64,000 nt of DNA, taken from assembly GCA_951213105.1 (NCBI GenBank), contig OX578135.1:160075250-160139249 (forward strand), written 5' to 3'. The notes under the pieces are model-generated. The model was not told the origin of the DNA. It ran no database searches and worked only from the letters and a program-made list of their open reading frames with translations. Made by a program: the position numbers and the translations under genes. Positions 11,319 through 21,399 of the stretch are shown one piece after another. Numbering within the stretch: position 1 is the first letter of the stretch; each line of letters begins with the position of its first letter. This DNA is from Amaurobius ferox. Its lineage: Eukaryota > Arthropoda > Arachnida > Araneae > Amaurobiidae.

Positions 11319-11334
11319 AGATGTGAACATAGAA

Positions 11335-12043
11335 AAAGAAAATCCGAAAAATGTATATAGTTTAGCCATAGAACGAGATTTTGTCAAAATATGTGACCCA
11401 TCGTAATCTGGAAAATTGTGATTTGGACCCAATGTAGATGGTATACTTCGTATATTGTGTAGAGGTGAATGCCGAAAAGAATTTTTTTTAAAATATATTT
11501 AGTTTGTTTCAGAGATCGAATGCACACTTGTTTCGCAAGATATGTCTCTACATTTCCCCAATCCTCTAGTACCATATAAATTCCTTTTAGAAAGGGTAAT
11601 TTATACAAACTTAAGGTTGTGCTTGCATTGCAGATTGCAGCATGCATCGCTTTACGCCTATTACCAGTATTTGTTTTCTTTCGTTTCTAGTGTCGATTCA
11701 TACTCTTTAGATCATGATGTGCCACTTTGTAATTGGCTTGTTTCATCTATCTCTCTTTGTTGCCAAAAGAGGAATGGGTCTTATTCCTCTTTTGGACTTC
11801 AGGTTTAATAGTTCTCTTGCACTGACGATGGGGATCCAGCGTATCCTCGAAACAGCTGTATGCTACATTTGTGTTATTTGTGCTTATATACGTTGCTCAA
11901 GTTTTCCTTATCTTTCGCGCAAAGTGTATTTTACTTTTTGATGTAATTTATTGTTTACATTTTACTCAGAGGAAGCATTCTGCATTTTATCTGTGCTACT
12001 ATTTCCCCAGACTGCACTAAAGTTAAACTTCTCTCCTTTTCAG
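11335..12043. other. Sequence upstream of the first recognised host exon
   Basis: Probably intronic, because the exon at 12044 starts with a 3' splice site. It holds one interspersed repeat (11793-11935) and otherwise unrecognised AT-rich DNA. No earlier exon or promoter could be identified. Confidence 0.5.
11793..11935 (+). repeat. Interspersed repeat R4, single copy
   Basis: Blocks GTTCTCTTGCACT, GATCCAGCGTATCC, CGAAACAGCTGTATGCTACA and AGTTTTCCTTAT recur in both arms of the foldback repeat at 20399-20890. The tail wording (a TGACGATGG...CGAAAC type block) resembles 3' ends of some LINE or Penelope-like elements; that assignment is only a guess. Confidence 0.6.
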
Positions 12044-12139
12044 TATACTCTGATGACCGAGATTCGAAGTCTGGTGCGAAGCGAAGACTTGGACCAATTC
12101 GATGAGCTTATATATCGACGGGAACTGCAGGCCATGAAG
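12044..12139 (+). CDS. Host gene, internal exon 1 of 4 seen (unidentified protein)
   Basis: A 96-base exon encoding 32 residues, reading YTLMTEIRSLVRSEDL then DQFDELIYRRELQAMK: acidic, helical and well ordered in character. The acceptor is a pyrimidine tract ending in ttttcag (12034-12043); the donor is AAG|gtcagt at 12140. Both boundaries are phase 0, matching the next exon. The coding frame is higher in GC than the flanks. I do not recognise the family. Upstream exons must exist because there is no start codon context here; they were not found. The next exon lies 8.0 kb away behind an intron full of mobile elements. Confidence 0.75.
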
Positions 12140-14023
12140 GTCAGTTGACACAATTCATGATTCAGAAACGCTATTTCTTTTTTTAGAGTATTGCTACGAA
12201 CGTCTGACATACCCTCACCGGAGTCTCTTTTGAAAACCAGACGGAGAAAAGTATAGACAACCTTTCCTGTAACGTGAATCTAGGGTTGCCATATACTCAA
12301 GTTCGAAGGGTTTTTTCCATATTTGGCGATTTAACATCAATTTGGCGACTTTTCGAAGTTTTGAGAAACACCTCGAAAGCACGAATATTCTACAAGAGAT
12401 GAGAAATTTCTAGAAGTTTCCACAAAGAGTCTATAAAAAGAGTCATCACTCAGTTGGAGAGCAGTTGATAGGATACGACGTACATTGAACTGTGACATGC
12501 GTCAATGTTTTGGGAATAGAAGCTGCTGTTTTGTGATATTAGATACGCCATTGTTTCGGGAATAGTATCGGTTGCTTTGTGAAGTTCGGCGCTACTCTTA
12601 AAAGTAAGTGTTTCGCGAAATTAAGAGTTGCAAGTAAACTATTGATTCAAATGGAATTTGTCGAAGTTGTTAAACGGTTTATTTTATAAATACGTACTAA
12701 GATTTATTTTCGTGAATGAATTATTATATCAGATATAGTATATCACTTAAGTGCGTGGCACGGAGAAAGGACTTAATTATTGCTTGCCGAATATCATTGA
12801 GTTTAGCCTAAATCATATTGTTTAAAACATAAAAGTAAAGAGAAACTCTTACTCCATGGTTTAAAAACTTTATCAAAAGTGTCTATGGAGTTAGAAAGTC
12901 CCTTTACCTCCACGGTTACATCTAAAGTACTTATTGAAAATGTACTTCAGGCTTTGCTCAACAATGAAAAATATAATGATTTCAAAATAGTTAGTTATTT
13001 AATTATGGTAATTTCCTGTTCAAGATTGTCATAATTGCTGTAACATTTTTTGCACCACAAATTATGCAAGAGCTATAGCTTCATTCTAGTAATGATTCTG
13101 AGACAAACAGAACTCAATACTATGGAATATTAGTATTTGAAAAAGTCGAATGGAGACTCACATTCCAGAGATTGAGCAATAAGTTGCCAACAAATATTGA
13201 GCATTAAAAAACAGAGCGCAGATGGTCTGCGTGGGTACAATAGTATAAATTAAGGCTATATTGTATTTCAATGTTTCTTTACAATGTTTTAATAGGTAAT
13301 AAATTTAATGTAACTTTACAATGAAGGTCTCTAAGAAATAAGTACTAGTTTCCTTATATGTGTAGAGAAATAATAGTGTTCAGAATATATACTAGCCGTC
13401 TTACCAGCTAACTAAAGCTAACTTGCCTACCAAATAGCTTTGATATGTGTAGTGACTCACGCTACATCACCGCAGCTTCGTGACAGGTGGCCATCCGGTG
13501 AGCGACAATGCCAAAATGCATTTACTTTTATCGAGGCGTAAAGAAACAGAAAATAACGAAACACATCCGCTTGCTGTGCAATCGTGTAACATTTTACGAT
13601 CGTAACCTGTCTAATCAGGAAGTCACTTCATACAGGTATGCGCAGTGTTTCTTTCACACATACCTCCGGGGGGTCTTCGCTCCCTCGGAAACATTTTATG
13701 TTACCCTAGTTTCTACTATTGTGTCACAGCATTTAGATATATTTATATAGGACAAATAGAAAACTCCCACCCCCACCTAAAATTCCATCCCCCCCGGCTG
13801 GGTACGCGCAGGTGCGGAGCTATTTTCCCCCAGATTCTTTCTTAATACGAAGTTTATAAGTTTAATACGTAGAACTTACGTTTTGTAAATATGCGGATAA
13901 ATTTATGTTTTTAATAGAGGGCTAAATCATGAATTTTAAAGCTTTACAAATTTTGCGACCGTTTATTGGATAGTTTGGGAAATGTTGAAATATAATATTT
14001 AATTACGCCTATTTCAAATAGAG
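12140..14023. other. Intron 1, first part, no recognised element
   Basis: Mostly AT-rich unique-looking sequence. A short block near 12320-12360 (TTTGGCGATTTA, TTTGGCGACTTT) resembles the interior of family A repeats but has no ends. At 13490-13850 the sequence is more GC-balanced, with overlapping short frames but no supported exon. No other features recognised. Confidence 0.5.
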
Positions 14024-14833
14024 AAATCTGATGTGAGCAGCACATGGCTTTCTATGAAGAATCATTTCATTTTCTCTCAAAATTAATTTTCTCTTTATAT
14101 CATTAATTATTCATTAAATTGAGTTTAATTGCACTAAATAACACGCATAATTAATTGAAATTACACTGAATTTACACTTTTAATTCAGCTTTTGTTTTCA
14201 TTTGATAACTGGACTTATTTTCAAAACCGGCGTAGCGAAAATGTTAAAAACCTCAAATACCTCGAGAACGGCTAGATCTAGAGGTTGGTCTTATTCTTTT
14301 AATCGTCAAAAATTACATAAAATAAGCATATAATTTATGCATTTGAGCATGCGTAATCTTTTATTTTAAATTTTGACGATTTCTGCTGGTTTCGTGAAAA
14401 AAGGCAGATTTTTTTTTTCGAATCGTACCAAAATCTAATCAGCACCAAGGTAACCCAAAAATGACTTATTTACCAAATTTTGTAACATTTAGTCAATTCG
14501 TTTTTTAGCTAGAGTGGTTACATGAGATTTTTGCAGGCCATTTCGCAAAAAAAGGCAGGTTCTTTTATCCCGAATCGTACCAAAATCTAAGCAGCATCAG
14601 AGTCACCCACAAGGGTCTTGCCTATAAAATTTTATAAAATTGAGTAAATTTGTTTTTAAGTTAGAGTGGATACATACATTGCACGGACAGACACACACAC
14701 AGACATTACGCTAAAAATGGTTTCTCGTGTTCTAGAGGTCCCAAAACGTGTAGATCCATCGAAAATGTCATATGCGATATTCGACATGATTCCAATACTT
14801 TCCGTAAACATTACTATGTATTGCAGGGAAAGT
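14024..14833 (-). repeat. Hairpin-ended repeat family B (copy B3), in intron 1
   Basis: Begins with AAATCTGATGTGAGCAGCAC and ends with the hairpin ATACTTTCCGTAAACATTAC...TTGCAGGGAAAGT, with the B-type interior including CGAATCGTACCAAAA twice. Just beyond it (about 14870-14890) is a degenerate trace of the SINE tail (ACCCAGACCATCCGAC). Non-coding. Confidence 0.85.
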
Positions 14834-15185
14834 GAAAATGGTGGTATTTTTAAAACTCCGCGATGGGTCGAAAACCCAGACCATCCGACTCGTACTCCGC
14901 GATGGATGTCAAAATTGCGCAAAATTTCAATTGAGCATTAAATATATAAAACAGTAGCAAAATGTTAGAACCTAAGAAAAAAATTCAATTTAGACAACAG
15001 CAGAAATAATCGCCAATCCTTATTAGGAATTGCCAAAAGGACATTTTAGAATGGCATATGGTTGGCGTATCTCTGGCTGAAATCAAAGCGTTACGGAAAA
15101 TTTAAACACTTTGGGCGCTTATATCTTCAAATCTAAAAATATGATGTGGGCAGCACATGACTTTCTCTGCAGACTCATATTCATA

Positions 15186-15693
15186 TTCACTTTATTTCTT
15201 CAATAATTCATTGTATTGAGTTTAGTTGCACAAGATAACACCCATAATTATTTTAAATTACCCTGAATTTGCATTTTTAATTCCATTTTCGTTCTCATTT
15301 GGTAACTGAAATTATTTTCAAAGGTGGCGTAGCGAAAAAACTAAAATATCTCAAGAATAGCTAGACCTAGTTGTTGTTGTTGTTACTCAGACCGTCCGAC
15401 CTACCAGAAAGGTGTAAGGTAACTGTTTGGACGGCCGGGAAGTGCCATCCAAACAGTTACCTTACACCTTTCTGGTAGGTCGGACGGTCTGGGTAACAAC
15501 AACAACAACTAGGTCTAGCTATTCTTGAGATATTTTAGTTTTTTCGCTACGCCACCTTTGAAAATAATTTCAGTTACCAAATGAGAACGAAAATGGAATT
15601 AAAAATGCAAATTCAGGGTAATTTAAAATAATTATGGGTGTTATCTTGTGCAACTAAACTCAATACAATGAATTATTGAAGAAATAAAGTGAA
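15186..15693. repeat. Near-perfect palindrome: 246-bp arms, 16-base spacer
   Basis: Arms 15186-15431 and 15448-15693 are reverse complements; by eye I find one mismatch (near 15388, actcag versus acccag). The spacer is cggccgggaagtgcca (15432-15447). Each arm holds about 185 bases of family B sequence plus about 60 bases of SINE tail, so the centre is a SINE tail meeting its own inverted copy. The motif GCTAGACCTAG stands at the left junction and again just right of the palindrome. Such a structure would form a long DNA or RNA hairpin. It could be a real inverted duplication or a fold-back artefact of sequencing or assembly. Confidence 0.95.
15372..15505. mobile_element. Two SINE tail fragments, head to head, at the palindrome centre
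   Basis: From about 15372 the minus-strand tail of the SINE is read (TTGTTGTTGTT, then CAGACCGTCCGACC, then GGTGTAAGGTAACTG). It is followed by the same tail on the plus strand ending in AACAACAACAACAACT. Only the last ~70 bases of the SINE are present, so it is a 5'-truncated insertion that was later or simultaneously duplicated in inverse. Confidence 0.85.
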
Positions 15694-15718
15694 GACCTAG
15701 CTAGACCTAGTGTAGTTT

Positions 15719-17083
15719 TTTTAATGATCTTGTTGCGTTACAAATAACAATTTTCTGATCGACCCAATTTGTCTAAGGGGGTCGTGTAAAAATGTAAAAA
15801 GTGTAACTTTTTGAAAATGAATGGGAGGACTATTTTATTAACGTAGACTTATTTCCTACCTTTCTTCCAACATTTCTACAATTTACATTGCCCACTTATC
15901 TTCAACAGGTAAAGAATTAAAGCGCGTTTCAATCTTTTTAGGACACCCTGTAGGTAGATAGACCTAGGAACCCTATATATTGTGTTATAATGCAGAAAAA
16001 CAAATTTCCGCTATTGTGATTCAGATAGATGTGCTCTGTCGACCCAATGTGGGTGTTTTCACACTTTGATCATTTCCGCCATTCAAAAGATTAATAACCT
16101 GAATCCGTGCTCGTCTATTCAAACTCCTACATCAACTTTGCGATCGAAACTCATTCCAGTCTTCGCATAAACGTCCTATACCAGAGGAAAACGCATTAGT
16201 CAAGTTTGTTTGCATTTAATCTGTTCTTCGATTACTTGAAAACAAAGATGATAAATCGGCTAACATTTCTAAAATAAATTCTGCTCAAAAGACAGGACCG
16301 GAATTTCTTATTGATTCGTACAGTGATGTAAGAATGAAATCATTGCTACGAGATATTTCAATTCATTTTCATATTTTTATCTCCCGAAGCTATGTTGTGA
16401 AGATATTTTAATGATCTTATTACTTTGGGAAAGAAAATGAGAAGGAATATTAGTTTGAGTTGTTTTTTTCAATCATGGATCCAGCGAATGTCTTTCGAGA
16501 GATTCTTATATATTAAGATGCAAATTTTGATAATGGGAGTTCTTAGAAAGTATGTAGATTTTAGTTTAGGGCAATAACTTGGTAAATGCTTAATGAAAAT
16601 GTGTTTTACTGGATAGTGTTTGAGTCTTTTATTTTCATCAATATATTTTTATGCTTAACTGTGAGTTTGAAGAGATAATGCTGAAGTCATTACTTAGTGG
16701 TGAAAAAGAATTATTTTCTTCAGGCCCAGATCTCTTCATAAAACTAATAATGTAGACATGAAAATATATGCATATATGAATGAAATGTCACAATACTTTA
16801 ACGCTTTAATGTGACAAAGTTATTTTAATGCTTTACGATCGTTTTGTGTACACAACCACTTACTTCATCAATACCTACAGCTTAAAGGGAATTCAAAGCA
16901 ACTAGGGAGCGTCCATTCATATTCTTACTATTTAAATGTGCAAATTCGGCAAATCTAATATTTCAGGCTGTTGCACATTCCAACTGTAACTTTTCTCCTT
17001 CTTACTATTACCCAATTTATCTATACTCCAAATTTCAAGTCTCTATCTCATCGGAAAATGCATTTCCCCTTCAATTCACATTT
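15719..17083. other. Intron 1, middle part, no recognised gene
   Basis: Holds an isolated TTTTTAGGACACCCTGTA (about 15936-15953), a typical outer end of a mariner-type element facing left, without a recognisable partner or transposase. The remainder is AT-rich and unassigned. Confidence 0.5.
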
Positions 17084-17097
17084 AGAATGCTTTGATG

Positions 17098-17486
17098 TTG
17101 TTGTTGATGAGACCCAGATCGTCCGACCTACCAGAAAGGTGTAAGGTAACTGTTTGGATGGCCGGGAAGTGCCACCCAATTTAGACCGGAACCCAGTGGG
17201 GGAGGCATCCACAGGGACCGTACCCTCCTTTCCCTACCACCAACCTCTCGGAAGGACATACGGACCCACATGTTTAACGTGATCGTACTCCGCATGAACA
17301 CGGCGGCAGTTGTGGCAGCTTGCAAATCCAGCGCGCAAACCACCGGGCTACCGCGCCCGAAATGTGCCAACAGCACGCGGTGTTCCCAGGTGGTCACCCA
17401 CCCAAGTACTGACCGCGCCCGATGCTGCCTGACTTCGGTGATCTAACGAGAACCGGTGTTTTCAGCACGGTAGGGCCGTTGGCTCC
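17098..17486 (-). mobile_element. SINE with 5S rRNA head (copy S2), in intron 1
   Basis: A 389-bp minus-strand SINE with a perfect 14-bp TSD, agaatgctttgatg (17084-17097 and 17487-17500). Its head (17366-17483, 118 bases) is 5S rRNA-like over full length. Then come GGGCGCGGTAGCCCGGTGG (A-box-like half of a tRNA unit), a shared body with GATCACGTTAAACATGTGGG and GGTACGGTCCCTGTGGATGC, and a tail CTGGGTCTCATCAACAACAA. Compared with the tRNA-headed copy at 19717, about 29 bases including the B box are missing. The fresh TSD and near-identity with S1 point to recent activity. Confidence 0.95.
17366..17483 (-). pseudogene. 5S rRNA-derived segment heading the SINE
   Basis: The 118 bases start GCCAACGGCCCTACC and end GTGCTGTTGGC, with the internal promoter regions still readable. 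It is not an independent gene, as it runs straight into SINE body sequence. Confidence 0.9.
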
Positions 17487-17952
17487 AGAATGCTTTGATG
17501 TGGAGCACTCCTTCAAATAGACATTTTTGAAAAATTGTACTCCTAACGACGTTTTTATAACTATTATTAACTATTGATTATTTTAACTATTAATTTGTGC
17601 ACCAAATTTCAAGTCTCTATCGCACTTAAAAGAAAGATTTTCTTCAGAATGTCGAATATTTTAATGTGCAGCACTCAAAATGTGCAAATATTGAAAAATC
17701 TGAAACTGTCCACCTTCTTCCTATCATATGATTTACCTTTCCACCAATCAAGCTTCTATCTCATCGCATAACCAAGTACTGTTTCTAATCATTTCATATT
17801 TCGAAATTTTTAGTTGAGCAGCCCCTCACAAGTGCATATTTTTGAAGAATACGACACTCCTTGGAGATTTCATACAAATATTGATTTGTACACTAAATTT
17901 CAAGTCTCTAACTCATTTAAAAGAAGACGCTTCTTATTAATTTTTATAAATA

Positions 17953-18314
17953 CAAGGTAGGATCAAGAAGTTCGGAGACTGTGCTGATATCTCCAACCCT
18001 GATTGGAAGAGAGGGGGAACTATTTTACCGTGACATAGAAGCACATGTGACGAGGTGCAATGTTTCTGTCGGTGATTTTCCCAAAACGCTGGCAGAATTT
18101 GATATTCGCACGTTGTTCTTCAAACGTCATTTCCATTTTCGACGAACGCGAACGACTACAGTTCACTGACACGCATTGTCTGGAAAAACACCTGCTTCTT
18201 CCTTTTTACATCTCGCGCCACATTTGCCTCTACGCCACGATGAATTAGTTCCCTTCTCCTCCAATCAGGGTTAGAGATATCAATACAGTCTCTGAACTTT
18301 TTGATCCTACCTTG
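17953..18314 (-). mobile_element. Mariner-derived MITE with transposase start retained (M1)
   Basis: A 362-bp element between TA dinucleotides with ~100-bp inverted repeats beginning CAAGGTAGGATCAA. Inside, on the minus strand, an ATG at 18136 opens a frame reading MEMTFEEQRANIKFCQRFGK (to about 18057), which is the N-terminal HTH start of a mariner transposase. The rest of the gene is deleted. A non-autonomous internal-deletion derivative is the simplest reading. Confidence 0.88.
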
Positions 18315-18859
18315 TATTACATGCCAGTGTGTAACACCCCCTAAATAAACTATTACCAGAAAACTGAAATTCTTTCTCTTTTCTTTAGAATAATCTCATC
18401 GCGATGATCGTTGTTTTACTGTTTTATATTTTGAACGTCGTAGTGTGGCGCACTCTTTTAAATGAATACATTGGGAAAATTCGACTTTTCCGGGGGTTAT
18501 ATCGAACGAGTGTCCTCTGTACCAAATTGAAAGTGTCTTATCTATTCAGTAAAAGCTCGAAAAGGCGTGAAAGATAGACACTTGGGAATTAGTATATATG
18601 GATTATTCAACGAGGGCGTAAAAAGAACATATCAGACAGATGGACAGACGATGTACATTGTTCATATAGAAATTGATTACAGCATCCTAAGCAAGCACAA
18701 TATTAGATGATTTAATATGAAAATCAACAGTCCATTTCACGTAAGTTTCCACTTTCATTTTTTATCCCATTTATAATGCAAGGAAATGGGTTGTTTCCAT
18801 ATTGAAATTGAACAGCCTGTCATTAAATATGCTTCACGTAAATAGAAAATACTCCAATA
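18315..18859. other. Intron 1, unassigned
   Basis: AT-rich sequence without repeat ends or a plausible exon. Confidence 0.5.
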
Positions 18860-19573
18860 AATAGGTTTTTCTTCTAGTAGATACTAATATCCTTTCCAAG
18901 ATTCCATTGCATTTTCGGCAATTAGTCGTCATTTTCATTGATTTAGCGTCATTTTTATCCATTTGGCGAGATTTTCGTTAATTTGGCAACATTTCAAAAA
19001 GTCGCCAAGTTGGCGACATTCCGCCAATTTCGACATTCCGCCAAAATCTCGCCAAGCGTTATGGACGAAGAAATAAGTTATTCTTACAGCAGATAAATTG
19101 GCGTTCAAATGCAAAAGTATTACTCAAAGTAAATTTTTTCATGAATGGAACGAGCTAGATCCACGAGAATGATGTCACCCAATGTATCGCATGATATTAT
19201 ATATGAAAAGTGAACATGTTTCTCAATAGGAAATATTTTTTTTTCTATTTTATATAACTTTTTGATAATTTTTTTGAAAAATGTGCAATATCTCGAGAAT
19301 GGTTCATGTTAGCGTTCTAAAATTTATGTCAATCGTTTTCAAATGAAAAATTACATAAAAAATGTCTATTTACGTAACTTTATTATTGGTTTTGATTTTT
19401 TGACGATTTTTTCAAAATTTCATTCGAAAATTTAGGGGGGTTCTGAACATTCGATTGCGTATAAAAACAATAGGCTTCCAGTGTTTACATATTGTGATTT
19501 TTGTACCAAATTTGGTTCGAATCGGTCCATTCGTTCGTCAGTTATCGTCTCCACAGACCCACTGACACACATA

Positions 19574-19616
<43 letters not shown>

Positions 19617-20038
19617 CACTTCAAAAATGTTTGATTCGTGATCAGGGATGCTTGAAACGTGCTCTCCCGTCGAAAACTCGAATTCGAATTTTCGACCCCG
19701 TCACAATACTTTCCTTGGGCGCGGTAGCCCATTGGTTAGCGCGCTGGAGTTGCACTCGGTAGGCCCGGGTTCGATTCCAGCCACTGCCAAAACTGCCGCC
19801 GTGTTCATGCGGAGTACGATCACGTTAAACATGTGGGTCCGAAAGTCCTTCCGAGAGATTGGTGGTAGGGGAAGGAGGGTACGGTCCCTGTGGATGCCTC
19901 CCCCACTGGGTTCCGGTCTAAATTGGGTGGCACTTCCCGACCGTCCAAACAGTTACCTTACACCTTTCTGGTAGGTCGGACGGTCTGGGTTTCAACAACA
20001 ACAATACTTTCCTTATACATTATGTATATAAGGAAAGT
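18860..20038 (-). repeat. Hairpin-ended repeat family A (copy A3), split by a SINE
   Basis: A minus-strand copy of family A. Its hairpin (ACTTTCCTTATACATTA, TGTATATAAGGAAAGT) closes the right edge at 20006-20038. The AC microsatellite is at 19579-19611. The left end stops at AATAGGTTTTTCTTCTAG, so the distal CATCAGATTTT end is missing. A tRNA-headed SINE is inserted at 19717-20000, in the first bases of the hairpin region. Confidence 0.88.
19717..20000 (+). mobile_element. SINE with tRNA head (copy S3)
   Basis: A 284-bp plus-strand SINE with a perfect 14-bp TSD, acaatactttcctt (19703-19716 and 20001-20014). The head is tRNA-like: A box within GGTAGCCCATTGGTTAGCG and an intact B box GGTTCGATTCC (19769-19779). 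Body and tail are those of the 5S-headed copies at 10255 and 17098; the tail ends TTTCAACAACA. A 5S portion is absent. Open frames across it are incidental. Confidence 0.95.
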
Positions 20039-20178
20039 AATATACAAAAGAAATTTCCTTAAATGCGAAGTGATGTGAAATTTTTCAATTGAGGAATATA
20101 TTAAAGAAATTCATCAAAATGTGGCAAACATGTTTAATGCAATGCAGTATAATCCTTAATATTTTTCTTTATTTTCAG

Positions 20179-20247
20179 TCAAAAGAGACGATGAAGCTGG
20201 CTGTCGAGATCCACGCCGAGCAAGTGGACGATCGCGTCTCCCCTCCT
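20179..20247 (+). CDS. Host gene, exon 2 of 4 seen
   Basis: A 69-base exon encoding 23 residues (SKETMKLAVEIHAEQ, VDDRVSPP), phase 0 at both ends. Acceptor ttctttattttcag ends at 20178; donor CCT|gtaagt at 20248 is near consensus. The first half continues the acidic helix-like character of exon 1 and the last residues begin the Ser/Pro-rich part. The small exon with strong splice sites and matching phase is the main evidence; a protein alignment is needed to name it. Confidence 0.75.
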
Positions 20248-20398
20248 GTAAGTCTTGCTCTACATGATTATGTCGATCGCTGTGTATCTTTACATATCTA
20301 TTTCAGCATGTTCGTGCGTTTAAATATATCAATTTACAGAAATGCATTTTTCATGATGTATTTTCAATAAAATCAGGCATACCACTAACTTGAAGAGA

Positions 20399-20890
20399 TT
20401 GAAATAACATTCGTCCAACATCAGAATACAACAAACAACAAAATAGTTAAGCAAAACACACTTTACGCGAGGGATAAGGAAAACTAGAGCAACGTAAATA
20501 AGTAAAAATAGTACAATAATGCAGCATACAGCTCTTTCGAGGATACACTGGATGCTCTTCGTTAGTGCAAGAGTACCAACAACCCCGAAGTGTAAACGGG
20601 GAATGGGCAAAATAGGCTAGGGCAAAGCGGAATGTGTAGTGCGCAGAGAGCCGGGGAGATCTAGCTCCTTACCTTTAATTGTGTTCTACGCCTGTGCTAT
20701 CCAATTAGCGGTAAGGAACTAGTTCTCCAGGCACTCTACCCACTACACATTCTGGCTTCGCTTGGCTTGGCCTTCCTCGCCCAATCCTCTTCGGGTTTGT
20801 TGGTTCTCTTGCACTCCAGCGGTATCCTTAAAATAGCTGTATGCTACATTATTGTGTTACTTGTGCTTTTTTCGTTACCTAGTTTTCCTT
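20399..20890. repeat. Foldback repeat R4 in intron 2
   Basis: Two arms in opposite orientation. The left arm carries the minus-strand form (CAGCATACAGCTCTTTCGAG, GAGTACCAACAACCCCGAAG, GGAATGTGTAGTG, CTCCTTACC). The right arm carries the plus-strand form (GGTAAGGAACTAG, CACTACACATTCTGGC, CTTCGGGTTTGTTGG, ATAGCTGTATGCTACA). They meet around a ~35-base spacer near 20675-20710. The arms have many differences, so it is much older than the palindrome at 15186. The same unit occurs singly at 11793-11935. Confidence 0.75.
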
Positions 20891-21193
20891 AACAAAAAAG
20901 TTTCTCTAAGGAGATTCATTTCGTCTTGTAGGCCCGAAAGGCTCTACAAGACCGAGTCCCCCCCCCCCCTTGAAATCTTAATAGGGAAATATTCAATGTC
21001 CTGAGTTGGAGATATATTTAGTTTAACACTGCAATGGTCACTTTGCATACATTTGGTCAGAGTGCTGTTTTAACAACACTTGTAATTAGAAAACACAATT
21101 GCACAAATACCCTCTGATAGGAATTAGACCACAGTGAGATAGTTTTGTACAAATGTCTAAAAGTTTTATAGCACATTACTTTTTCTATTGCAG

Positions 21194-21399
21194 GCTGAGG
21201 TATTGCGAAGCTTGTCTCCTCGTAGTACCTTCCGGGCTTCCACTCGTCGCAGGTCCCAGCAACAGAAGGATGTCCACCACCTTACCGTTCCCAAGGACCC
21301 TCATGCCGACGTCGACATGCACACTCCCTCCGAAGACAGCGGCGTGGACCTAGCCAACGGGACGGCCGCTTTCTACCATGGAAGTAGAAAAGGCAGCAG
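21194..21399 (+). CDS. Host gene, exon 3 of 4 seen (Ser/Arg-rich)
   Basis: A 206-base exon, phase 0 in and phase 2 out, encoding 68 residues plus two bases. Acceptor tttttctattgcag ends at 21193; donor CAG|gtaatt at 21400. The residues are basic and serine-rich (LRSLSPRSTF, STRRRSQQQK), then contain an acidic patch (PSEDSGVDL), then FYHGSRKGSR. The composition suggests a disordered cytoplasmic or linker region with RxxS-type phosphorylation sites. GC content is clearly above that of the flanks. The split codon AG|G joins exactly to exon 4, giving Arg. Confidence 0.8.

Larger units (their letters stand above)
15136..15718 (-). repeat. Hairpin-ended repeat family B, rearranged copy (B4)
   Basis: The left 230 bases follow family B (AAATATGATGTGGGCAGCAC onward) up to GCTAGACCTAG at about 15370. 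Then the large palindrome interrupts it, and at 15699-15718 family-like sequence (GCTAGACCTAGTGTAG) resumes. The hairpin-bearing end is not found, so the copy is also truncated. Confidence 0.8.

Noticed and set aside
19648..19974. 108-codon reading frame (and similar ones at 10282-10557 and 17128-17397)
   Set aside because: All are readings across SINE sequence; their similarity to one another reflects the repeat and not a protein family.
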